The translations under genes and the position numbers were made by a program. A stretch of DNA of 64,000 nucleotides from Canibacter zhoujuaniae (GTDB lineage Bacteria > Actinomycetota > Actinomycetes > Actinomycetales > Microbacteriaceae): contig NZ_JAAIJZ010000004.1 of assembly GCF_011752005.1 (NCBI RefSeq), positions 1 to 64,000 on the forward strand, read 5' to 3'. The notes under the pieces were generated by a model that was not told where the DNA came from, did no database searches, and saw only the letters and a list, made by a program, of their open reading frames with translations. Below, one piece after another: positions 55,977-64,000 of this stretch. How positions within the stretch are numbered: the first letter of the stretch is position 1; the number at the start of each line of letters is the position of its first letter.

Positions 55977-57608
55977 CTAGCGGCGTTTCAGTAGCGCGTT
56001 AAAAACTCCGCGCACCACCTCGCGCACCACTGTTTGCCCGGTGCGGCTGCCCAGCACCTGCTCGAGTGTGCTTTTCTGGCTTCGTGCGGTGGTTCGGGTT
56101 GTTGTGCGGCTAGGGCGTGGCAGCGACTCTGGCGGGCCGTAGCTGCGTGCCTGATCCTCAACTGGAACTTCTGCGCTGTTAGTGCCGTTCGCGCTCTGAT
56201 TCATACGGTTTGCAAGAATTTCGTAAGCGCTTTCCGGGTCAACCGGGGTGCCATATTTTGCGAGCAGCGGTGAAGCTGCAACAGCTGCCGCAATTGTTTC
56301 CGGTGCTGTCGGATCCATGCTGCCCTGCGGTGCCCGCATTCTGGTCCATGCGGTGGGTGTCGGCGCACCACTCTCGCTCAACACCGTAATAATAGCCTCG
56401 CCGGTGCCCAGTTGGGTAAGCACATTTTCAAGCTTGTAGCCGCTTTGCGGATAGGTTGCAGAGGCCGCTTTTAACGCTTTCGCATCATCAGGAGTGTGCG
56501 CGCGCAGCTGATGCTGGATCCGCGACCCGAGCTGCGCGAGCACATCATTTGGAATATCTTTCGGGCTTTGCGTGATGAAGAATACACCCACACCCTTTGA
56601 GCGAATCAGTCGCACAGTCTGCACAACCTGGTTCACAAACTCCTTCGATGCGCCGTTAAACAGCAGATGCGCCTCATCGAAGAAAAACACGAGCTTTGGT
56701 TTTTCAAGATCACCAACCTCAGGCAGGGAGTTAAAGAGATCGGCGAGCAGCCACATCAGGAATGTCGAGAATAAACGCGGCTCATTGGCGACACCCGGCA
56801 GCTGCAGCAGCGACACAATGCCCCGGCCGTCGGAAGCAAGCCGCAGAAAATCGTTTGCGTCAATCTCTGGCTCACCGAAGAAAACATCGGCCCCTGAGGC
56901 AGCAAAGTTAGACAGCTCACGTAAGATAACACCCGCAGTTTGTTTCGAGACGCCGCCAAGAGAGGCGAGTTCTTCCTTGCCTGCCGGGCTTGTGAGGTGC
57001 ATGAGCACGGCGCGGAGGTCTTTCAGATCGACAAGCGGCAGACCGTTGGCGTCGGCGTATTGAAAAACTAGTGACAGGCTCGATTCTTGCGTGTTGTTGA
57101 GCCCTAAAATCTTTGCAAACATCAGCGGGCCGAAACTGGTGACCGTTGCGCGAATTGGCACACCCTGCCCGCGCCCACCGAGTGAGTAGAACTCAACAGG
57201 AGATGCGGCCGGCTGCCAGTTTTGACCGATTCCTGCGGTGCGGGCAAGCAGTTTTTCGCTCGCCGTGCCAGGCGATGCAACACCAGACAGGTCACCCTTC
57301 ATATCGGCGGCAAAAACCGGCACACCGTTGGCGCTCAGCTGTTCAAGCAAAATCTGCAGGCTCTTGGTTTTCCCCGTGCCGGTCGCACCCGCAATAAGCC
57401 CGTGCCTGTTCAACTGTGAAATTGGAATGCGGATCTGCACCTCAGGCAGCGCCTCCCCATTCACCAGTGCGCCAAGCTCAAGCGCGACCCCCTCAGAGCG
57501 GTAACCAGCCTGCACCGCAGCAACCTGCGCGGGGTTTAAAGGCCCCAAACCCGTGCCGGCAGGTGGGGTAGCGTGCGGTGTCGCTGAGTCATCTTGTGGG
57601 GTAACCAT
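55977..57608 (-). CDS. HerA-like ATPase (DUF853 helicase-like)
   Basis: 543 residues from the ATG at 57608, which lies 6 nt after TATTCT (leaderless-type); the ORF extends to 57788 by read-through. FtsK/HerA-class Walker A LIAGATGTGKTKSLQILLEQL, followed by PVFAADMKGDLSGVASPG; Walker B KLVFFFDEAHLLF; sensor FFITQSPKDIPNDVLAQLGSRIQHQLRA. C-terminal DUF853 region ends NALLKRR. Probable DNA-translocating ATPase; partner nuclease unknown. Divergent from xth. Confidence 0.88.
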   Translation of the reverse strand: MVTPQDDSATPHATPPAGTGLGPLNPAQVAAVQAGYRSEGVALELGALVNGEALPEVQIRIPISQLNRHGLIAGATGTGKTKSLQILLEQLSANGVPVFAADMKGDLSGVASPGTASEKLLARTAGIGQNWQPAASPVEFYSLGGRGQGVPIRATVTSFGPLMFAKILGLNNTQESSLSLVFQYADANGLPLVDLKDLRAVLMHLTSPAGKEELASLGGVSKQTAGVILRELSNFAASGADVFFGEPEIDANDFLRLASDGRGIVSLLQLPGVANEPRLFSTFLMWLLADLFNSLPEVGDLEKPKLVFFFDEAHLLFNGASKEFVNQVVQTVRLIRSKGVGVFFITQSPKDIPNDVLAQLGSRIQHQLRAHTPDDAKALKAASATYPQSGYKLENVLTQLGTGEAIITVLSESGAPTPTAWTRMRAPQGSMDPTAPETIAAAVAASPLLAKYGTPVDPESAYEILANRMNQSANGTNSAEVPVEDQARSYGPPESLPRPSRTTTRTTARSQKSTLEQVLGSRTGQTVVREVVRGVFNALLKRR

Positions 57609-57660
57609 AGTGACAGAATACCGCCCGCGCCCTCCAACACCGCAGACTAAACTAGTAGCC

Positions 57661-58509
57661 ATGCCAACAAACTTCCGTTTAGCGTCTGTCAACGTCAATG
57701 GGGTGCGTGCCGCATACCGGAAAGGTATGGCAGAGTGGCTCGCAAACAGCGGTGCAGATGTGGTTGCGCTGCAAGAGGTGCGCGCCACAACCGAACAGTT
57801 GACTGAATTAATTGACGACAGCTGGCATATTGAACACGATGCGGCTGCGGCGAAGGGGCGCGCGGGTGTTGCGCTTATCAGCCGGGTTGCGCCCGATGCT
57901 GTGCGACGCGGGGTGGGGGGCGCTGCGGCGCACTCTGACGGTCGCTGGCTGGAGGCAGACTATACGATCGACGGTGAGCAGGTTACAGTCGTGAGCGTCT
58001 ACATGCACTCAGGCGAGGTTGGCACAGAGCGGCAAGAGCAGAAGTGGGCGATGCTTGACGCAATGAGCGCGCGCCTAGCCGAGCTCACCCAAGAGCGCGA
58101 CCGTGTTGCTGTTGTGGGAGACCTCAACGTCGGCCACCGCGAGCTCGATATTAAGAACTGGAAGGGCAACAGAAAAAAGGCGGGCTTCCTGCTTGAAGAG
58201 CGCGCCTACTTCGACGCATTCTTTACACCGGCAGGTGAAAAAGCCCAAACAGTGGACGGATCGGAGCGCGCAGGCCTCGGCTATATCGACGTTGGCCGCA
58301 CATTTGCTGGTGAGGTTGAGGGGCCATACACTTGGTGGTCAAATCGCGGTCAGGCGTTTGACAACGACACCGGATGGCGCATCGACTATCACGTTGTCAC
58401 TCCGGCGCTGGCATCAGCTGTCACCAACTATCGGGTTGATCGGTATCCGAGCTACGATGCGCGCTGGAGCGATCATGCGCCGGTTGTCGCCGACTACCGG
58501 CTGGCATAG
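57661..58509 (+). CDS. xth: Exodeoxyribonuclease III / AP endonuclease
   Basis: 282 residues from the ATG at 57661 (MPTNFRLASVNVNGVRAA), 7 nt after TAAACT (leaderless-type). EEP-fold catalytic motifs: VVALQEVRA, GDLNVGHRELDIKNWKGN, WRIDYHVVTP and the final SDHAPVVADY. Repairs abasic sites. Leaves 47 nt before trpS. Confidence 0.95.
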   Translation: MPTNFRLASVNVNGVRAAYRKGMAEWLANSGADVVALQEVRATTEQLTELIDDSWHIEHDAAAAKGRAGVALISRVAPDAVRRGVGGAAAHSDGRWLEADYTIDGEQVTVVSVYMHSGEVGTERQEQKWAMLDAMSARLAELTQERDRVAVVGDLNVGHRELDIKNWKGNRKKAGFLLEERAYFDAFFTPAGEKAQTVDGSERAGLGYIDVGRTFAGEVEGPYTWWSNRGQAFDNDTGWRIDYHVVTPALASAVTNYRVDRYPSYDARWSDHAPVVADYRLA

Positions 58510-58555
58510 GGTAGCCGACCGATCCTCAAGCAAGTTTTCAGACGAAAGTAAAAAG

Positions 58556-59551
58556 ATGAATAAACCAGTGATTTTTTCGGGTATGCAGCCGTCTGCTGAT
58601 TCGCTGCATCTTGGTAACTATGTGGGTGCGCTAACCCAGTGGGTTGAGCTGCAAGACAGCTTTGACGCGTATTTCTGTGTTGTAAACATGCATGCGATTA
58701 CCGTTCCGCAGGATCCACAGGAGCTGCGCGAGCGCACCCGTCGCACGGCAGCACAGTACATTGCTGCCGGCATAGACCCCGCAAAATCGACGCTGTATGT
58801 GCAGAGCGACGTGCCAGCGCACGCAGAACTCGCGTGGGCGTTTAACACGATCACCGGTTTTGGTGAGGCCGGGCGCATGACTCAGTTTAAAGATAAGTCG
58901 CAGCGTTACGGCTCTGATTCAACCACGGTGGGGCTTTTCACATACCCGATTCTGATGGCGGCCGATATTCTGCTCTATAACGCAGACATTGTGCCCGTTG
59001 GTGAAGATCAACGCCAGCATGTTGAGCTGACCCGCGATATCGCGCAGCGTTTTAATCAGCGTTTTGGCGACACTTTTGTTATTCCGGAAGCGCAAATTCA
59101 GCAGGGCACAGCAAAGATTTTTGACCTGCAGAATCCGACAGCGAAAATGTCGAAATCAGCTGAGAGTGATGCGGGTTTGATTAACGTGCTTGATGATCCC
59201 GCAAAAACTCGAAAAAAGATTATGCGCGCGGTCACCGACACCGATGGCGAGATTCGCTTTGACCGCGAAAACAAGCCGGGAGTTTCAAACCTGCTCACGA
59301 TTTTTGCGGTGCTGGCTGGGCGCTCAATCGAGAGTATCGAAGCAGAGTATGCTGGCCGCGGCTACGGTGATTTGAAGAAGGGCCTCGCTGAGGTTGTTGA
59401 AGCAACCTTCTCGCCGATTCGTGAGCGCACCAACGAACTGTTGAGTGACCGGGCAGAGCTTGACCGTTTGCTCGCAGGCGCAGCAGAGCGCGCTAATGCG
59501 GTTGCAAACGCAACTCTGGATCGTGTCTACAAGGCGATGGGCCTGCGCTAA
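58556..59551 (+). CDS. trpS: Tryptophanyl-tRNA synthetase
   Basis: 331 residues from the ATG at 58556; the frame stays open back to 58103 inside xth but that part is not family-like. Class I motifs: FSGMQPSADSLHLGNYVGAL (HIGH-type), the KMSKS motif in PTAKMSKSAESDAG, and DQRQHVELTRDIAQRF. Weak purine-rich ribosome site (GAAAGTAAAAAG). Standard length. Confidence 0.96.
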   Translation: MNKPVIFSGMQPSADSLHLGNYVGALTQWVELQDSFDAYFCVVNMHAITVPQDPQELRERTRRTAAQYIAAGIDPAKSTLYVQSDVPAHAELAWAFNTITGFGEAGRMTQFKDKSQRYGSDSTTVGLFTYPILMAADILLYNADIVPVGEDQRQHVELTRDIAQRFNQRFGDTFVIPEAQIQQGTAKIFDLQNPTAKMSKSAESDAGLINVLDDPAKTRKKIMRAVTDTDGEIRFDRENKPGVSNLLTIFAVLAGRSIESIEAEYAGRGYGDLKKGLAEVVEATFSPIRERTNELLSDRAELDRLLAGAAERANAVANATLDRVYKAMGLR

Positions 59552-59648
59552 AACCCACCTAAACCGCACACAAATTTGGGTAGTATGCGTGCGGTTACCG
59601 GTAAAAGAAGCGCGTTAGCCAATTTAAATAAAGGGAGATACGACTGCG

Positions 59649-60761
59649 GTGTTGAACGGTCAGCTGCTAGAGGAGGCGATGCAGCGCGCCTGCGTTATCG
59701 CGCGTCGCGGCCCCGCTGACACCCCCAACCCGCAGGTCGGATGCGTGTTAGTTGATGCTGCGGGCCGCATCGTTGCTGAGGGCTGGCATTTGGGCTCCGG
59801 CACCCCGCACGCTGAAATTGCGGCGCTTGCGACAGCTCGGGCGCGCGGCGTCACAGATTTTAGCGAGCTCACCGCCGTGGTCACACTAGAACCCTGCAAC
59901 CACACCGGCCGCACAGGCCCCTGCGTTGCAGCGTTAAAAGCGGTGCGGATCGGCGCGGTAGCGTTCGGTTCAACCGACCCCGGCGCGCTATCCGGCGGCG
60001 GAGCGGGTGCGCTTGCGGCAGCCGGGATACCCGTTAAGGCCGGAGTCGGGAAACTCAGCACAGATGTTTTGCGCAGTGACTGGCTGCGTCGTGTGGGAGG
60101 CGGCAGTAAGACGGGCAACCTGGGCGGTGCGGCAGGCGCAGATGCACTATCTCGCCCGTACACTATTGCAAAATGGGCGCAGACTGTAGACGGGCGTGCG
60201 GCCGCAAGCGACGGCAGCAGTCAGTGGATAACCGGCGCCGCAGCCCGCGCCGATGTGCATTTACGCCGCGCGGCAGCTGACGCTATCGCAGTGGGCACCG
60301 GCACCGTGCTCGCAGACGACCCGAGCTTGACAGCGCGTGGAGTTAACGGTGAGCTGCTTGTGCCGGCCAGGGAGCAGCCGCGACCCGTGATCTTTGGCAA
60401 ACGCGAGATTCCCGCCGCGGCGCGGGTAAACAGTCACCCGGCTGGCGCGCCGATCCGCAAGCATGGCACAGATTTGCTGAAAGACCTCAATGAGCTTAAG
60501 GCGCAGGGGATAAACACTCTGTTTGTTGAGGGTGGGCCGACTCTGATTAGTGCGCTACTCGCGCTAAACCTTGTTGATGAGTGCCTGATCTATATTGCGC
60601 CCGCGCTGCTCGGCGGCAAGCGCCACGCAATTGGTGATATTGGTGTGGAATCAATTGCGGAAATTAAACGTTTTAGTGCGGTGGAGACGCGCCAGCTCGG
60701 CGACGACCTGCTGGTGCGCTTGGTTATGAAGGAGGCACTTGGTGTTTACGGGGCTGATTGA
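59649..60761 (+). CDS. ribD: Bifunctional diaminohydroxyphosphoribosylaminopyrimidine deaminase / reductase
   Basis: 370 residues. Deaminase half: NPQVGCVLVDAAGRIVAEGWHLGSGTPHAEIAAL with zinc ligands HAE and PCNHTGRTGPC. Reductase half from about 170: TIAKWAQTVDGRAAASDGSSQWITG and LFVEGGPTLISALLALNLVDE. Second and third steps of riboflavin synthesis. GTG start with GGGAGA upstream. First gene of ribD-ribE-ribBA-ribH; no FMN riboswitch could be recognised in its 97-bp leader. Confidence 0.95.
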   Translation: MLNGQLLEEAMQRACVIARRGPADTPNPQVGCVLVDAAGRIVAEGWHLGSGTPHAEIAALATARARGVTDFSELTAVVTLEPCNHTGRTGPCVAALKAVRIGAVAFGSTDPGALSGGGAGALAAAGIPVKAGVGKLSTDVLRSDWLRRVGGGSKTGNLGGAAGADALSRPYTIAKWAQTVDGRAAASDGSSQWITGAAARADVHLRRAAADAIAVGTGTVLADDPSLTARGVNGELLVPAREQPRPVIFGKREIPAAARVNSHPAGAPIRKHGTDLLKDLNELKAQGINTLFVEGGPTLISALLALNLVDECLIYIAPALLGGKRHAIGDIGVESIAEIKRFSAVETRQLGDDLLVRLVMKEALGVYGAD

Positions 60762-61422
60762 AGCTACCGGTGAGATTGTGGCGATTGAAGCAGCTGGTGA
60801 CGGTGTTCGCCTGACGGTGCGTGGTGCGGAAGTGCTCACCGATGTGCAGCACGGTGACTCTATTGCTGTTTCGGGTGTCTGCCTCACCGCGGTGGAGTTT
60901 AATAAAGAGCAGTTCACTGCCGATGTGATGGAGCAGACCCTGCGTCTTTCAACACTCGGGCGTGCGCAGATTGGTAGGCGCGTGAATTTAGAGCGTGCTG
61001 CGAAGGTGGGCGCCCGCTTGGGTGGTCACATTGTGCAGGGGCATATTGACGGCATCGCCGAAGTGCTTAAGGTGCGCCCGGGCGACAAGTGGCGGGTGCT
61101 GCGTTTTTCACTGGCAGCAGAGCACGCGCCGCTCGTTGTTGATAAAGGCTCAATCACTGTTGACGGGGTTTCGCTCACTGTTTCTAAGGTGTCTGATGCT
61201 GCGACGGCGGCCGACCAGCAGTGGTTTGAGGTGTCGCTAATTCCGGAAACACTCAGCGCAACCACCCTCGGAGAGCGTAAAGTGGGAGACGTTGTAAATA
61301 TCGAAACAGATATTCTTGCGCGTCATGTTGCGCGTTTGACAGCTTTCGGATCGCGCGTAACAGGCGGTGCTAGGCTGCACGACGCCGCGCAAACTACTGA
61401 AATCCAGGATGGAGCAGAATAA
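60742..61422 (+). CDS. ribE: Riboflavin synthase, alpha subunit
   Basis: 226 residues from the GTG at 60742 (MFTGLIEATGEI), 6 nt after GGAGG and inside the end of ribD. Two lumazine-binding repeats: VSGVCLTAVEF...GRRVNLERA and GHIVQGHIDG, then KGSITVDGVSLTVSKV...VGDVVNIETDILARHVARL. Dismutates two lumazines to riboflavin. Confidence 0.96.
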   Translation: MFTGLIEATGEIVAIEAAGDGVRLTVRGAEVLTDVQHGDSIAVSGVCLTAVEFNKEQFTADVMEQTLRLSTLGRAQIGRRVNLERAAKVGARLGGHIVQGHIDGIAEVLKVRPGDKWRVLRFSLAAEHAPLVVDKGSITVDGVSLTVSKVSDAATAADQQWFEVSLIPETLSATTLGERKVGDVVNIETDILARHVARLTAFGSRVTGGARLHDAAQTTEIQDGAE

Positions 61423-61424
61423 CC

Positions 61425-62684
61425 ATGCCAATCGCTGAGATCCCTGAGGTGCTTGAGGCGTTGCGAGCCGGCAAACCGGTCATCGTTGCAGATGATGAGG
61501 ATCGAGAAAATGAGGGCGACGTTATTCTCTCGGCAGAGCTAGCCACGCAAGAATGGGTGGCTTGGACGGTGAAGCATTCGTCCGGTTTATTATGCGCCCC
61601 AATGACCAACGAAATAGCTGATCAGCTTGATTTACCGATGATGGTGGAGCGCAATGAAGATGCGCGTTCAACCGCCTACACTGTGACGGTTGACGCAGCA
61701 GAGGGCGTGACCACCGGTATTAGCGCAAAAGACCGGATGACGACGCTGCGGGTTTTGGCAAACCCTGAGGCGAAAACAAGCGATGTGAATCGCCCGGGGC
61801 ACATTCTTCCGTTGCGTGCGGTTGACGGCGGCGTGCGTGAGCGCGCAGGGCACACTGAAGCATCGGTTGAGCTGATGCGTTTGGCTGGGCTTCGGCCGGT
61901 AGCGGCAATTGCAGAAATTGTTGCCGATGATGGTGAGATGATGCGTCTGCCAGAGCTTCTAGAGCTTGGTGAGCGTGAGGGCGTGCTTGTCACAACAATT
62001 GAACGCTTGATTGCATTCCTTACCGAGAATGGTGCTTTGACCGGGGAAAATACTGTTAAAACTCGCACACGGCGGGTTAGTTTAAAGGCCGATACACTCG
62101 TGCCAACAAAATACGGTGACCTCAGAATGCTTGCATTCCGTGATCGGCATTTAGGGGTCGATCACATCGCTGTAGTAGGGCTAGATGCCGACGGCAACCG
62201 CCCGGGTTTGGGTGCCACAGTGCGCGTGCACTCGGAGTGTTTGACCGGCGAAGCATTAGGGTCTTTGAAGTGCGAGTGCGGCCCGCAGCTTGACGCGGCT
62301 CTGCAGCACATCGCGGCAGAGGGCGGTGTTGTGCTCTACATGCGAGGGCAGGAGGGGCGCGGTATTGGGCTCGCTAACAAGATGCGCGCATACGCGCTGC
62401 AGGAAGAGGGCTTTGACACAGTAGACGCCAATCTACAGCTCGGCCTGCCGGCAGATAACCGCGATTACGCGCCAGCCGCACATATTCTGCACGAGCTCGG
62501 CGTCAATAATGTGCGACTGCTCACCAACAACACAGACAAGATAGCGCAGCTTGCAGCACACGGAATCACCGTCGCTGAGCGGGTGCCGTTGATTGTGGCT
62601 GTGGGTGATGAAAACCGAGAGTATATGGCTGTTAAACGTGACCGGATGCAGCACACTCTGCCTCAAGATTTAGGAGAAAACTAA
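61425..62684 (+). CDS. ribBA: DHBP synthase / GTP cyclohydrolase II
   Basis: 419 residues, a fusion. RibB half: VIVADDEDRENEGDVILSAE, RAGHTEASVELMRLAGLRPVAAIAEI. RibA half from about 205: zinc cysteines in SECLTGEALGSLKCECGPQLD and the catalytic LYMRGQEGRGIGLANKMRAYALQ. Makes both precursors of lumazine. Starts 2 bp after ribE; its TAA overlaps the ribH ATG. Confidence 0.96.
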   Translation: MPIAEIPEVLEALRAGKPVIVADDEDRENEGDVILSAELATQEWVAWTVKHSSGLLCAPMTNEIADQLDLPMMVERNEDARSTAYTVTVDAAEGVTTGISAKDRMTTLRVLANPEAKTSDVNRPGHILPLRAVDGGVRERAGHTEASVELMRLAGLRPVAAIAEIVADDGEMMRLPELLELGEREGVLVTTIERLIAFLTENGALTGENTVKTRTRRVSLKADTLVPTKYGDLRMLAFRDRHLGVDHIAVVGLDADGNRPGLGATVRVHSECLTGEALGSLKCECGPQLDAALQHIAAEGGVVLYMRGQEGRGIGLANKMRAYALQEEGFDTVDANLQLGLPADNRDYAPAAHILHELGVNNVRLLTNNTDKIAQLAAHGITVAERVPLIVAVGDENREYMAVKRDRMQHTLPQDLGEN

Positions 62685-63166
62685 TGAGCGGCCAGGGCGC
62701 ACCAGATTTACGAGTAGACGCTACCGGAATGCGTGTTGCGATTGTTGCCGGCAGCTGGCATCAGGAAGTGACAGAGGCGATGATTGCTGACGCACTTGCC
62801 ACGGTTGAGAGTGCTGGGGCTAGCGCTGATGTTTATCGTGTTGCCGGCTCTTTTGAGCTGCCGCTTGGCGCGCAGGCGGCCGCCACCGCAGCTGTCGGCT
62901 ATGACGCGGTGGTTTGCCTCGGCGTCATTATCCGCGGTGGCACGCCCCACTTTGACTACGTCTGTAACGCAGTCACCGACGGGCTGACAAGGGTGCAGTT
63001 GGATACCGGTAAGCCCATCGGGTTCGGTGTGCTGACAACCGACAACGAAGAACAGGCCTTTGAGCGGTCGGGCTTGCCCGGAGCAGCTGAGGCTAAGGGG
63101 CGTGAGGCAGCCGAAGCCGCGCTGCACCTTGCCGTAACCCAGCGCCAGATTGCGGCAGCTGGTTAA
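62684..63166 (+). CDS. ribH: 6,7-dimethyl-8-ribityllumazine synthase
   Basis: 160 residues. Substrate motifs: VAGSWHQEVTEAMIADA, VAGSFELPLGAQAA, LGVIIRGGTPHFDYVCNAVTDGL and PIGFGVLTTDNEEQA with catalytic His. Condenses RibA/RibB products; last gene of the riboflavin operon. Confidence 0.96.
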   Translation: MSGQGAPDLRVDATGMRVAIVAGSWHQEVTEAMIADALATVESAGASADVYRVAGSFELPLGAQAAATAAVGYDAVVCLGVIIRGGTPHFDYVCNAVTDGLTRVQLDTGKPIGFGVLTTDNEEQAFERSGLPGAAEAKGREAAEAALHLAVTQRQIAAAG

Positions 63167-63231
63167 ACTACGGCTATAGCGCCGTGTGACATTCGATGTA
63201 GAAAAGTCTGAATTAGAGCGAGGAACAAACC

Positions 63232-64000
63232 GTGTTAGCGAAGCCAAAGACTGAAAAAGATCCGCATCGAGCCTCGGTGAAAGAGCTGCTGCCGTATGTT
63301 TTACAGCAGCGTAAACTGCTCACCATAGCGTTAGTGCTTGGCGCGTTGGCTGCTCTGCTGGCACTGGCGCAGCCGGTTTTGGTCGGCAAGATTATTGAAC
63401 GCGTCCAAATGAGTGAACCGCTGGGCGTTTTGGTTGCTCTGTTGGTGTCCTGTGTGGTTGTCGGATCAATATTTTCTGGGCTTGAGCACTACACCCTGCA
63501 GCGTATGGGCGAGGGTGTTGTCTTGAATTCACGCCGCAACCTCATCAGGAAATTGGTTTTTCTGCCGATTCCAGAGTTTGATCGGCGTCGTTCGGGTGAT
63601 CTTGTCAGCCGGATCGGTAGCGACACAACTGCGTTGCGTGCTGTGCTCACACAGGGGCTTGTTGAGGCGATAGCTGGCAACCTGGTTTTAGTTGGTGCTG
63701 TTATTGGAATGCTGGTTACTGACGCCGTGCTGTTCTTTGCGACCGCGGCGGTGCTAGCGGCAGCACTGCTTGTTGTTGTGGTGATTTCGGCGCGGATGCG
63801 ACCGCTGATGACCGAGACACAGCAGCAGGTTGGTGACCTTGCGGCGGGGGTAGACCGTGCAATCTCGTCTATTCGCACTATTCGGGCAAACGGTGCCAGC
63901 GAGCGTGAGGCAACCCTGCTTGAAACACAGGCAGAAAAAGCATTCGGTTTGGGTCTGCGAGTGGCCCGTCTGTCTGCGCTGATCGTGCCGCTGTCGTTTA
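63232..64000 (+). CDS. ABC exporter, transmembrane domain (5' part, runs off window)
   Basis: About 256 codons visible from the GTG at 63232, preceded by GAGGAAC. A basic cytoplasmic start, then spans (LLTIALVLGALAALLALAQPVLVGKII; LVALLVSCVVVGSIFSGLEHYTLQRMGEGVV) and the coupling region FDRRRSGDLVSRIGSDTTALRAVLTQGL, typical of type-I half-transporters (multidrug/lipid exporter class). The ATPase domain would lie beyond the edge. Confidence 0.9.
   Translation, partial: MLAKPKTEKDPHRASVKELLPYVLQQRKLLTIALVLGALAALLALAQPVLVGKIIERVQMSEPLGVLVALLVSCVVVGSIFSGLEHYTLQRMGEGVVLNSRRNLIRKLVFLPIPEFDRRRSGDLVSRIGSDTTALRAVLTQGLVEAIAGNLVLVGAVIGMLVTDAVLFFATAAVLAAALLVVVVISARMRPLMTETQQQVGDLAAGVDRAISSIRTIRANGASEREATLLETQAEKAFGLGLRVARLSALIVPLSF

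Noticed and set aside
58103..58555. Upstream extension of the trpS frame inside xth
   Set aside because: Shadow of the xth coding region; real TrpS N-terminus begins at MNKPVIFSGMQPS.

Overview
The window is chromosomal DNA from a bacterium of the Actinomycetota, most like a host-associated member of the Microbacteriaceae/Micrococcales with moderate GC (mid-50s per cent by eye). This rests on gene content and order: rpmH-rnpA-yidD-yidC-khpB-rsmG-parA-parB on one side of dnaA; dnaN-recF-dciA-gyrB-gyrA-DUF3566 on the other; DUF6049 and DUF3151 family genes; an rpsF-ssb-rpsR-rplI operon; and many start codons placed directly after a TANNNT box, the leaderless architecture common in actinobacteria. 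No species is claimed.

Layout. 1-3.8 kb: 5' part of a very large secreted surface protein (minus strand) whose promoter region carries a run of 12 Gs beside a TATACT box. 3.9-6.6 kb: tRNA-Ala(TGC), a cupin/FAD-oxidoreductase pair, tRNA-Ile(GAT) and a DUF3566 gene. 6.6-16.2 kb: gyrA, gyrB, dciA, recF, dnaN and dnaA, all on the minus strand, with the probable oriC between dnaN and dnaA. 16.5-21.8 kb: the rpmH-to-parB cluster on the plus strand. 21.9-25.5 kb: trxA, trxB and a DUF6049 gene; murJ, usual here, is absent. 25.5-31 kb: CCA-adding enzyme, S6-SSB-S18-L9 operon, a DnaA-box-rich intergenic region, and dnaB. 31-48.5 kb: purB, an aminotransferase with 2-oxoacid dehydrogenase E1alpha/E1beta/E2, a Sua5/YrdC-like gene, LOG, YajQ, DUF3151, purA, chorismate mutase, S4 protein, IMPACT protein, holB and a lipoprotein peptidase. 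48.5-55.9 kb: an accessory island directly behind tRNA-Thr(CGT). 56-64 kb: HerA-like ATPase, exonuclease III, trpS, ribD-ribE-ribBA-ribH and the start of an ABC exporter.

How it works together. The core is the replication-origin region: oriC, initiator, clamp, gyrase, replicative helicase, and ParAB with five identical 16-bp parS sites (12279, 18728, 22272, 31016, 38230), all within about 24 kb of oriC.

The island carries a SRPBCC-MarR pair with an operator-like palindrome over its start codon. It is followed by a three-gene restriction-modification-like system: a methyltransferase half without a catalytic NPPY motif, an NPPY methyltransferase with a CxxC-containing insert, and a fusion of a T5orf172/GIY-YIG-like domain to an SF2 helicase. 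Last comes a decayed Abi_2 gene with a structured-RNA-like leader. No integrase, transposase or CRISPR array was seen.

Items most worth follow-up are the poly-G promoter, the restriction-like trio, the Abi_2 remnant with its hairpin, the second DnaA-box cluster before dnaB, the parS site that fills the rsmG initiation region, and a recurring GATCCGCAA word.
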